A stretch of DNA of 5,188 nt from Verrucomicrobiaceae bacterium (GTDB taxonomy: Bacteria > Verrucomicrobiota > Verrucomicrobiia > Verrucomicrobiales > Akkermansiaceae): assembly GCA_027483005.1 (NCBI GenBank), contig JAIXVN010000034.1, positions 1 through 5,188 on the forward strand. Direction: 5' to 3'. A program made the position numbers and the translations under genes. The notes beneath the pieces were generated by a model. It was not told the DNA's origin. It saw only the letters and a program-made list of their open reading frames with translations, and did not search any database. Every line of letters begins with the position of its first letter. Within the stretch, counting starts at the first letter, position 1. Of this stretch, positions 1 to 5,188 are shown piece after piece.

Positions 1-2
1 AA

Positions 3-176
3 GGCTATCAGTATTGGACCAAGGCCGATGCGTCGGGAAACTTCAGCATCCCCGCCGTTCGGCCGGGAACCTATACGCTCTATGCTTTCACCGATGGAGT
101 GGTCGGCGAGTTTTCGAAAATCGGAGTCACGGTCACCGCCGGCGGAACGAACGCGCAAGGCGACATCACGTGGAAT
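3..176 (+). other. PL4 domain II (fibronectin-III-like), 5' truncated
   Basis: Residues 1-58 read GYQYWTKADASGNFSIPAVR, then RPGTYTLYAF, DGVVGEFSK, VTVTAG and DITW. The order 'YWT..D..G.F.IP.VRPGTYTLYAF.DG..GEF' is characteristic of the small carboxypeptidase-regulatory/FnIII-like second domain of rhamnogalacturonan lyases. It joins the catalytic beta-sandwich to the third domain. The window begins inside this domain, so its first strands are missing. Confidence 0.85.
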
Positions 177-3100
177 GTCTCCCATCCCGGAACCAGCATC
201 GCGTGGGAAATCGGCGTGCCCGACCGCACGGCGAAGGAGTTCAAGCATGGCAACGACTACTTCACACCTTTCTTGTGGGAAGTTTACCCGCAGGAATTGC
301 CGAATCCCCTCGTTTACAATGTCGGTTCCAGCAATCCGGCCACCGATTGGAACTATGTGCACAGCAACTACCCCGGAGCGACAGCCGGGACAACGGCTCC
401 CTGGGACTGGAACGTGAATTTCAATCTCCCCGCCGTCCCTCGCAGCGGCACCGCGACCCTTACGGTGGCGGTCGCCAGTTCGCACTACTCCCGGCTCTTT
501 CTCTACCTCAACGGCTCGCCGACATCGTTCGCCCGGATTGCACCGCCAGTGAGCGGCGGCAACGCGCTGCTGCGACAGGGGATCCATGCGAAGTATTCCT
601 TCGTGGACATTCCGATTCCCGTTTCCTCACTACGGACTGGAGCCAACACGTTCACCTTCCGCTTCACTGGCGATGCCGGATTCTCGCCTCACGTGATGTA
701 TGACTATCTGCGTCTCGAACTGCCCGATTTTCCGCCGCCGCCACCGTCGTCCAGCAGGGCCATCGTCTGGGCTGGCGGAACGAATGCCGCCGCCAACACC
801 TGGGACAACGGCACCACGAATTCCTTCCGCCTGAGCGGAGCCGCCACGCCATTCGGAACCGGCGACGCGGTGACCTTCAGTGACACGGGATCCAACAGTA
901 CCAGCGTCACCCTCACGAGCTCGTTGCAGGCGAACTCGGTGACATTCTCCGGCACGAAAAACTACACCCTTGCCGGAACCGGTGCGTTGGATGGGACGAT
1001 GTCGCTGCTCAAGAGCGGGACCTCCACACTCACCGTCAGCCAGGCGAACACGTTCTCGGGTGATACCGCCATCAACGGTGGAGTCATTTCGCTTTCTAAT
1101 GACACCGCCAATGTGAGCGGCCTCGGAAGCGGCTCTGTCAGTCTCAACAATGGCACGCTCAGGATGTCCTCGAACCTCAACACCTACAATGACGCGCCAT
1201 GGAACCTGGACGTGCCGTCGGGTGCGACCGGCACTTTGGAGGTGGACGCACGTTGCGACCTGAAAGGCAAACTCACCGGTGGCGGAACATTCCGCTTCAG
1301 GCTTCCATCGGGGGCCATCCGGGCCTCCATCCTTGGCGACTGGTCCGGCTTTTCCGGAACGGTGGAGGCCACCGCCATCTCGGGAAGCGCGGAGTTCCGC
1401 ATCTACAACGGGAACGGACTCCCCGCTGCGGCGCTTTCACTTGGAAACAGCATTACCGCCTTGTGGCCCGGCGGTCTGAACACGGGAGCTGGCACCTTCG
1501 TCAGCTTTGGAGAGTTGTCCGGCACAGCGTCCTCGACCCTCATGGGAGGAACGGTCGGGGGGCGACAGATCACCTACCGCGTCGGAGGCCGCGGAACCGA
1601 TGCCACGTTCGCCGGAACCATTTCCGAACAATCCAACGGACTCACCAACCTGATCAAGACCGGCGGCGGAACATGGACCCTATCAGGCACGGGGAGCGTG
1701 AACGGCGATCTCACCGTGGAGGCCGGCACACTCGCCATCACCGGTTCCTTCACTCAGACCTCCACCAAGTCCACCCTCGTGCAGGATTCGGCGGTCCTGG
1801 TGCTGGATGGCACTTTGGCCTCTGGAAACCTCGCGGTCGCCGATGGTGGCAAGCTGGCGGGCCTGGGCTCCCTCAACGGCGCGCTCACCAACGACGGCTT
1901 GGTCGAGCTGTCCTCCGGTTCGTTCGACATCAGCGGAGCCGTGACCAACAACGGATACTTCCGAGTCAAATCTCCGGCCACGTTCACCGCGACCGGAGGC
2001 TTCATCAACAACGGCACGCTCAACCTCATCGGATCCACCCAGACGCTCCCGCCGGGCATCGTCAACAACGGCCTGGTTCTAACCGACCGCGCTCCCGCCA
2101 CGATCACGTGGACCGGCTCGGCGGGTGCCGCATGGGACGTCCAGACCAGCGTCAACTGGACCAACTCCTCCAGCCAGCCGGACGTTTTCTTCCCGGGAGA
2201 TACGGTGCTTTTCGATGACACGGCTTCGACAAGCGCCGTCGAGATCAACGGCACGCTGACACCCGCATCCGTGTCGGTCGACACATCCCAGGCGTTCAGC
2301 CTCAATGGCGGTGCACTCGGCGGAGCGGGCCGCCTCACCAAGTCAGGAAGTGGATCGCTCACGGTTTCGTCGGCCTTGAACTTCACCGGTCCGGTGAATG
2401 TGGCCGGAGGAGAACTCGCCCTTGCCGATGCGGTGTCATGGCCCGCCGGCAGCAGCCTCATCGAGGTAGCCCAAGGTGCGATCCTGGATCTAACAGCCTT
2501 GCCCTCCGTCACCGTGGCTGCGGACCAAACCCTGCGTGGCGCGGGTGCCGTGCAAGGCGGCGTGACCGTCAATGGCGCACATGACCCCGGCCCCGGCTCG
2601 TCATTCACCGGCAGCCTCTCCTACGGGACCACGGCCAGGGTTTCATGGTCACTCTCGGCGAACAGCACCACTGCCGGAACATTCGACTCGATCCAGGCTG
2701 AAACCGTGACGATTTCCACAGGGGCGGCTTTGAATCTCGTCTTCAACGACTCCGCCAGCGGCGTGAACTTCTCGGATCCATTCTGGGCGACCGCTCGCTC
2801 GTGGACGATTCTCACGTCAACCGCCAGGGCGGGTGTGTTTTCCATCGGCAGCCAGACAGTCGACCTGTCCGGCCGCTCATCGACGGACTACGGGACATTT
2901 GCGATCACGGAATCCGGAAACTCGCTGGTGCTCACCTGGACGCCGGCGGACATCGTCTGGAGGGGGACCACGAACGCGAACTGGGATCTGGCAACCGCGA
3001 ACTGGCAGAGAGTCGCTTCGGTCACCGCGTTCCAGAACGGCGCCGCAGCCCGCATCGACGACGGGACCAACGTCACGTCCATCAACCTGGTGAGTTCCGT

Positions 3101-4580
3101 TTCACCCGGTTCGATGGTGTTCGATTCAACGAAAAACTATTCACTCGGAGGCGTCGGTTCGATCAATGGCGCGATGGTTCTCGAAAAGAAGGGCGTTGGA
3201 AGGCTGACGCTCTCCTCGGCCAACGGCTTTACCGGCGGCACGGTCGTCTCCGGCGGCACGGTGGTGATCGCCAACGCGGCCGCGCTCGGCACCGGGCCGG
3301 TCACTCTGGCAGGCGGCACGTGGGATACGGGCGCGCTGACACCTACCAATTCCGTCGTGGTCACGGCCGACTCCACGATCATCGGAGGCAGTGGCAGCGG
3401 AGCCCAAGGAATCAAGGCGGTTTCGGGAACCGGTGTCCTAACACTCAATTCGACAAGCAACTTCGATCTGGAAGGGGCCATGACTTCGTTCTCTGGCACG
3501 GTGCGGCTCACAGGCACCGGAAACGTCCGCCTGAACGGAACCGGCGGTTCTGATCTCGCCTTGTTCGATCTGGGCACCCGCACGCTCTCGGCGCGCAATG
3601 GCGGCACCTACAAGCTCGGTTCCCTGACAGGTGTGGCGGGCTCGGTTCTCACAATCGCCTCCTACCCGTCCGGAGTCACATTCAACATCGGAGCCAACAA
3701 CCAGTCATCCGCCTTCCCCGGCGTGATCTCGAATGGATCGGGAACGACTTCCGTCATCAAGGTTGGAACCGGAACCCTGACTCTCTCCGGCGCATGCACC
3801 TACTCGGGGAGCACCTCGGTGAATGCCGGTGAGCTTTCCGTAACAGGATCGCTCGGTGGCACCGCGGTTGCCGTCGCCTCAGGGGCCACGCTGTCCGGCA
3901 CAGGGTCGCTCGGCGGGACGCTCGGCGTTTCCGGATCGCTCGATCCCGGCCCTGCGAGTGGCACGCTCTCGGTTGCCTCGCTTCAGATCAATCCAAGCGG
4001 GGCGATCCTCATGGATGTGGCACCGTCCGGGGACAGGATCAATGTCGCGGGAAACCTCACGCTCGCGGGCTCACTCCAGGTCAATCTGGCTTCCGGTGTG
4101 ACGTTCGGACGGTTCCCACTGCTTGTCCATGGCGGCAGCCGGACCGGATCGATCGCGCTGTCAGGCGTGCCATCCGGAACGCCGGCGCATCTCGCATACG
4201 GTGCCAACGAGGTGGTCCTGTTCATCGATGACCAGGACGAAGACGGTTTGTCGGATTCGTGGGAACAGCAGAATTTCGGCGGTCTCGTGCAAACAGCTGG
4301 AAGCGACTTCGACGGAGACGGAACCTCCGAACTGGTAGAGTTCCGGCTAGGTCTTGATCCGAAAAACGGAACCAGCGCGTTTCGCGCCGTTTGTTCCGGC
4401 CACACTTTGGAATGGCCGAGCGCGCCCGGCATCGTCTTTACCGTCAAACGCAGCGTTTCGCTCAACGCGAATCAATGGGAAGCGATCGGAACCGTCACCG
4501 CTGGAGCGGGATCCACTTCAACATTCACCGATCCCGCTTTGTTAGATAGGGCGTTCTATCGAATCGAGTTCGCACCATGA
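3..4580 (+). CDS. PL4 rhamnogalacturonan lyase C-terminal part fused to PATR beta-helix repeats and a calcium-repeat-like tail (5' partial)
   Basis: The frame is open from base 3, so the gene starts upstream; the in-frame GTG at 99 lies inside a conserved domain (DGVVGEFSK) and is not a start. 1,525 residues are visible (residue = position/3), ending at TGA 4578-4580. Residues 1-58 and 60-242 match domains II and III of family PL4 rhamnogalacturonan endolyases, which cleave the rhamnose-galacturonate backbone of pectin by beta-elimination. The catalytic domain I and signal peptide are outside the window. A PPPPPSSS linker (244-251) leads into Gly/Thr/Ser/Asn-rich passenger sequence with five PATR units, then an acidic DxDxDG segment (1409-1455) and a small C-terminal domain ending FYRIEFAP. 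Seen: no beta-barrel, no PEP-CTERM tail and no hydrophobic C-terminal helix. Inferred: an exported or surface-held pectin-degrading enzyme. Activity cannot be judged without domain I. Confidence 0.9.
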   Translation, partial: GYQYWTKADASGNFSIPAVRPGTYTLYAFTDGVVGEFSKIGVTVTAGGTNAQGDITWNVSHPGTSIAWEIGVPDRTAKEFKHGNDYFTPFLWEVYPQELPNPLVYNVGSSNPATDWNYVHSNYPGATAGTTAPWDWNVNFNLPAVPRSGTATLTVAVASSHYSRLFLYLNGSPTSFARIAPPVSGGNALLRQGIHAKYSFVDIPIPVSSLRTGANTFTFRFTGDAGFSPHVMYDYLRLELPDFPPPPPSSSRAIVWAGGTNAAANTWDNGTTNSFRLSGAATPFGTGDAVTFSDTGSNSTSVTLTSSLQANSVTFSGTKNYTLAGTGALDGTMSLLKSGTSTLTVSQANTFSGDTAINGGVISLSNDTANVSGLGSGSVSLNNGTLRMSSNLNTYNDAPWNLDVPSGATGTLEVDARCDLKGKLTGGGTFRFRLPSGAIRASILGDWSGFSGTVEATAISGSAEFRIYNGNGLPAAALSLGNSITALWPGGLNTGAGTFVSFGELSGTASSTLMGGTVGGRQITYRVGGRGTDATFAGTISEQSNGLTNLIKTGGGTWTLSGTGSVNGDLTVEAGTLAITGSFTQTSTKSTLVQDSAVLVLDGTLASGNLAVADGGKLAGLGSLNGALTNDGLVELSSGSFDISGAVTNNGYFRVKSPATFTATGGFINNGTLNLIGSTQTLPPGIVNNGLVLTDRAPATITWTGSAGAAWDVQTSVNWTNSSSQPDVFFPGDTVLFDDTASTSAVEINGTLTPASVSVDTSQAFSLNGGALGGAGRLTKSGSGSLTVSSALNFTGPVNVAGGELALADAVSWPAGSSLIEVAQGAILDLTALPSVTVAADQTLRGAGAVQGGVTVNGAHDPGPGSSFTGSLSYGTTARVSWSLSANSTTAGTFDSIQAETVTISTGAALNLVFNDSASGVNFSDPFWATARSWTILTSTARAGVFSIGSQTVDLSGRSSTDYGTFAITESGNSLVLTWTPADIVWRGTTNANWDLATANWQRVASVTAFQNGAAARIDDGTNVTSINLVSSVSPGSMVFDSTKNYSLGGVGSINGAMVLEKKGVGRLTLSSANGFTGGTVVSGGTVVIANAAALGTGPVTLAGGTWDTGALTPTNSVVVTADSTIIGGSGSGAQGIKAVSGTGVLTLNSTSNFDLEGAMTSFSGTVRLTGTGNVRLNGTGGSDLALFDLGTRTLSARNGGTYKLGSLTGVAGSVLTIASYPSGVTFNIGANNQSSAFPGVISNGSGTTSVIKVGTGTLTLSGACTYSGSTSVNAGELSVTGSLGGTAVAVASGATLSGTGSLGGTLGVSGSLDPGPASGTLSVASLQINPSGAILMDVAPSGDRINVAGNLTLAGSLQVNLASGVTFGRFPLLVHGGSRTGSIALSGVPSGTPAHLAYGANEVVLFIDDQDEDGLSDSWEQQNFGGLVQTAGSDFDGDGTSELVEFRLGLDPKNGTSAFRAVCSGHTLEWPSAPGIVFTVKRSVSLNANQWEAIGTVTAGAGSTSTFTDPALLDRAFYRIEFAP
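177..728 (+). other. PL4 domain III (CBM-like jelly-roll)
   Basis: Residues 60-242 include the diagnostic run WEIGVPDRTAKEFKHGNDY (68-86), then WEVYPQELPN and VGSSNPATDWNYVHS. These are followed by WDWNVNFNLP, GTATLTVAVA, LFLYLNG and a closing VMYDYLRLELP. This is the pattern of the carbohydrate-binding-like third domain of PL4 enzymes. In characterised relatives this domain packs against the catalytic domain; binding here is inferred from family only. The domain appears complete and its boundary with the proline linker is sharp. Confidence 0.85.
762..1097 (+). repeat. Long module A (W-box plus PATR unit 1)
   Basis: Residues 254-365. It opens with IVWAGGTNAAANTWDNG, runs through GDAVTFSDTGS, VTLTSSLQANSVTFSGTKNY and LAGTGALDG, and ends in the PATR unit at residues 331-365 (LLKSGTSTLTVSQANTFSGD). 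The same order of motifs recurs in modules B and C. The module follows the proline linker directly and marks the start of the passenger region. Confidence 0.75.
1638..1742 (+). repeat. PATR unit 2 (autotransporter-associated beta strand repeat)
   Basis: Residues 546-580 contain LIKTGGGTWTLSGTGSVNGD followed by LTVEAGTLAIT. This is the K-x-G-x-G-T-x-T-L-S-G ... G-x-x-x-V-x-x-G-x-L signature of PF12951-type repeats, which form rungs of a right-handed beta-helix. Unlike units 1, 3 and 4 it is not preceded by a W-box. It is followed by looser 'NDGLVEL / NNGYFRV / NNGTLNL' rungs up to about residue 690. Confidence 0.75.
2100..2426 (+). repeat. Long module B (W-box plus PATR unit 3)
   Basis: Residues 700-808. 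It opens with TITWTGSAGAAWDVQTSVNW, continues with FFPGDTVLFDDTAST and VEINGTLTPASVSVD, and ends in the PATR unit at residues 774-808 (RLTKSGSGSLTVSSALNFTG). It follows the motif order of modules A and C, with the clearest 'GDTVLFDD' box of the three. Confidence 0.75.
2523..2945 (+). other. Passenger closing block 1 (DPGP type)
   Basis: Residues about 841-981. It contains LRGAGAVQGGVTVNGAHDPG followed by PGSS, then SWSLSANST, FDSIQAETVTIS, ALNLVFND and SWTILTSTARAGVFS. This is the arrangement that usually closes a PATR passenger: 'G.G...G...V...G...PG', then a D-x-I/L-x-V strand, then a 'W-x-I/L-L' strand. A second W-box begins immediately after it, so the protein looks like two complete passenger blocks joined in tandem. 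Confidence 0.55.
2949..3272 (+). repeat. Long module C (W-box plus PATR unit 4)
   Basis: Residues 983-1090. It opens with DIVWRGTTNANWDLATANW, continues with ARIDDGTN, VSPGSMVFDSTKNYSLGG and VGSINGAM, and ends in the PATR unit at residues 1056-1090 (LEKKGVGRLTLSSANGFTGG). It shares with module A the nine bases atcgtctgg at its start and the string acgaaaaacta in its middle, which suggests internal duplication. Confidence 0.75.
3741..3845 (+). repeat. PATR unit 5
   Basis: Residues 1247-1281 contain VIKVGTGTLTLSGACTYSGS followed by TSVNAGELSVT. This is the best match in the protein to the PATR consensus. It lacks a W-box in front and leads straight into the closing block with the second DPGP. 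Confidence 0.8.
3849..4190 (+). other. Passenger closing block 2 (DPGP type)
   Basis: Residues about 1283-1396. It contains LSGTGSLGGTLGVSGSLDPG followed by PASGTLSVASL, ILMDVAPSGDRINVAGNLTL, SLQVNLASGVTFG and FPLLVHGGSRTGS. This is the typical end of a PATR passenger in Verrucomicrobiota and Planctomycetota proteins. It parallels closing block 1 and leads into the acidic calcium-repeat-like segment. Confidence 0.6.
4227..4367 (+). other. Acidic calcium-repeat-like segment (thrombospondin type 3-like)
   Basis: Residues 1409-1455 carry DDQDEDGLSDSWEQQNFG followed by SDFDGDGTSELVEFRLGLDP. The D-x-D-x-D-G and D-F-D-G-D-G loops are typical calcium ligands in such repeats. In this type of bacterium they often sit between a passenger and a short C-terminal domain. 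Calcium binding is inferred from the motif. Confidence 0.8.
4377..4577 (+). other. Small C-terminal domain of the large protein
   Basis: Residues 1459-1525 follow the pattern 'L.W ... F.V.RS..L....W..IG.V.AG......F.DP.....AFYRIEF'. This ends many secreted Verrucomicrobiota proteins. I know of no assigned biochemical function. It appears complete, so the gene end at 4580 looks natural rather than a truncation. Confidence 0.6.
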
Positions 4581-4830
4581 TATCTCGGGCGATACCGACT
4601 TTAGCACCAACGGCGTGCTGGTGAAAGCCATCGCCAAGTCCGGAACCACATATCCGACCGTCAATGGTGTCACCTTCTGCCCGGCTTGCGGGAACGACAC
4701 GGTCTCCGACACGAACGCTATTACGCCACAGCTGCCCTGCCGGTCGGGGGAGGCATCAGCCAGAGTTACGCCACGCGGTTGAGCAAGAACGACTGCCATA
4801 CGGGAACCGGCTCCACCGTGCCCCTCACGG
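4579..4830 (+). pseudogene. Decayed fragment of a 'SGDTD-ST / TVNGVTF' surface-protein domain
   Basis: From base 4579 the forward frame reads DISGDTDFSTNGVLVKAIA and then YPTVNGVTF. This resembles a domain seen near the N-terminus of secreted, often C-terminally anchored, Verrucomicrobiota proteins ('SGDTDVST.G.LVYAY....TVNGVTF'). At about 4715-4735 the similarity moves to the frame two bases on, which reads AALPVGGGISQSYATRLSK and later GTGSTVPLT; this resembles the family's 'LS..Y..LL..GTY...TLTL' stretch. So there is one frameshift. There is no start codon or signal peptide, the first frame stops at the TGA 4780-4782, and similarity ends near 4831. Similarity is recalled from family style, so the exact family is uncertain. 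Confidence 0.6.
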
Positions 4831-4996
4831 CCTGTTTAAACAGCCCAGACGACCCACATTCGCGGCGTGCTTGGGCGCTGCGAACGTGGCTGCTGGTTTC
4901 CGAAAGCTTGATTCCTTGGGGTTCTCGATCTTCGATTTTGTCCGAATCAGTCGTGAAGGCCGTCTCTCGCGACAACCTTCCGGGTATTTCAACAGG
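4831..4996. repeat. Possible MITE-like or dispersed repeat bounded by imperfect inverted repeats
   Basis: The left end cctgtttaaacagccc (4831-4846) and the reverse complement of the right end, cctgttgaaatacccg (4996-4981), agree at 12 of 16 bases. The interior is less G+C rich than the rest of the window (about 48% over 4901-4960) and codes for nothing I recognise. The segment lies exactly between two unrelated gene relics: surface-domain similarity stops at its left end and the sulfatase reading frame stops at its right end. No flanking target-site duplication is evident. A decayed insertion-sequence remnant or a genome-specific intergenic repeat would both fit. Confidence 0.4.
4832..4843. 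repeat. Perfect 12-base palindrome CTGTTTAAACAG
   Basis: ctgtttaaacag is its own reverse complement and overlaps the left end of the proposed repeat. The right end holds a related near-palindrome, aacaggctgtt (4991-5001), built of the same arms in opposite order. It has no T-run and too little stem to call a terminator. Confidence 0.5.
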
Positions 4997-4999
4997 CTG

Positions 5000-5188
5000 T
5001 TAGGCGCCGTTGAGGATGGTTGGACGGGCCACCGCGCAGACCGGACCGTTGGTGTAGGCGCGGGTGAATTTCAGCCCACCCGCCGCCAACGCGTCGATGC
5101 GCGGGGTGCTGGCCTCGGAGTTCCCGTAGCAGCCGATTCACTGGGCGGCATTGTCCTTGCTGGTGATCCAGAGGATGTTCGGACGATC
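5000..5188 (-). pseudogene. S1-family sulfatase, N-terminal fragment with an internal stop and truncated end
   Basis: Read from 5188 leftwards the reverse strand gives DRPNILWITSKDNAAQ, a TGA (5140-5138), then IGCYGNSEASTPRIDALAAG, KFTRAYTNGPVCAVARP and TILNGA before TAA at 5002-5000. This is the start of a type I sulfatase: the RPNIL.I..(E)DN strand with its metal-ligand Asp, the 'TP.ID.LAA.G..F..AY' run, and the maturation signature C-x-A-x-R, whose Cys (5038-5036) would become formylglycine. The internal TGA sits where relatives have Trp (QWIGCYGN). Relatives usually have Ser after the Arg and Glu before the DN; here they are Pro and Lys. The remaining ~400 residues of a normal sulfatase are absent to the left. 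The 5' end lies beyond the window. Confidence 0.85.

Noticed and set aside
99..101. GTG as the start of the large gene
   Set aside because: It falls inside the conserved DGVVGEFSK stretch of PL4 domain II, and domain similarity continues upstream to the window edge.
1199..2218. 339-residue overlapping forward frame
   Set aside because: It lies wholly inside the large gene, is rich in Arg/His/Gly/Pro as expected of a shifted high-G+C frame, and has no recognisable domain.
1754..2608. 284-residue reverse-strand frame opposite the large gene
   Set aside because: Its composition is that of an antisense shadow, with no domain or signal peptide, while the forward frame has clear PATR repeats across the same bases.
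3137..3607. 156-residue reverse-strand frame
   Set aside because: It is an antisense shadow of module C and the following repeat region, with no supporting motif.
993..3845. Type V autotransporter secretion
   Set aside because: PATR repeats alone do not imply it. The C-terminus has no beta-barrel and ends in calcium-like repeats and a small soluble domain.
4581..4700. Rho-independent terminator after the large gene
   Set aside because: Only a four-base-pair stem (cccg/cggg around 4680-4692) is visible, with no T-run. The downstream bases resemble coding debris.
4766..4975. 69-residue reverse frame in the inverted-repeat segment
   Set aside because: It has no recognisable domain, is low in hydrophobic residues and spans the segment boundary.
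4686..5003. 105-residue forward frame as a real gene
   Set aside because: It begins in the wrong frame of the surface-domain relic, picks up that relic's second half only after the frameshift, then runs through the inverted-repeat segment. It is a chance join of unrelated pieces.
5138..5140. TGA in the sulfatase read as selenocysteine or tryptophan
   Set aside because: Relatives have Trp rather than Cys here, no SECIS-like hairpin is evident just after it, TGG is used for Trp throughout the window, and TGA ends the large gene. A mutation or sequence error is simpler.

Overview
The window looks like part of a genome from the Verrucomicrobiota (Verrucomicrobiaceae-like relatives such as Luteolibacter or Haloferula). 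This rests on high G+C, a very large secreted-type protein built of autotransporter-associated beta-strand (PATR) repeats, a C-terminal 'D-x-D-x-DGLSDSWE ... DFDGDG ... GLDP' segment followed by a small domain ending in FYRIEF, and nearby relics of an S1 sulfatase and of a 'SGDTD-ST / TVNGVTF' surface-protein domain. The assignment is made from protein family style and not from a marker gene.

Positions 1-4580 (+) are one uninterrupted reading frame that enters from the left edge and ends at a TGA. Its first ~240 residues are the non-catalytic C-terminal half of a family PL4 rhamnogalacturonan lyase: domain II (fibronectin-III-like) and domain III (CBM-like). The catalytic domain and signal peptide must lie upstream of the window. 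After a PPPPP/SSS linker come about 1,150 residues of beta-helix-type passenger sequence with five recognisable PATR units. It is arranged in longer modules that begin with a W-x-G...W motif, and in two blocks that each close with a DPGP segment. The protein ends in an acidic calcium-repeat-like stretch and a small C-terminal domain. No outer-membrane barrel or PEP-CTERM tail is present. The likely product is a surface-associated or secreted pectin-degrading enzyme.

Positions 4581-5188 hold no intact gene. Three pieces of debris lie side by side. The first (about 4579-4830, +) is a frameshifted, start-less relic of a surface-protein domain whose similarity begins exactly at the stop codon of the large gene. 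The second (about 4831-4996) is a lower-G+C segment bounded by an imperfect 16-base inverted repeat, possibly a dispersed repeat or MITE-like element. The third (5000-5188, -) is the N-terminal part of an S1 sulfatase that still carries the C-A-V-A-R formylglycine motif. It has a stop where Trp is expected and is cut off next to the repeat end.

Together these suggest a polysaccharide-utilisation neighbourhood (rhamnogalacturonan lyase, sulfatase) whose right side has been rearranged and is decaying. I found no RNA gene, CRISPR array, clear promoter or clear terminator, and no convincing new biological system. The most notable items are the lyase-PATR fusion architecture and the pseudogene/repeat junctions.
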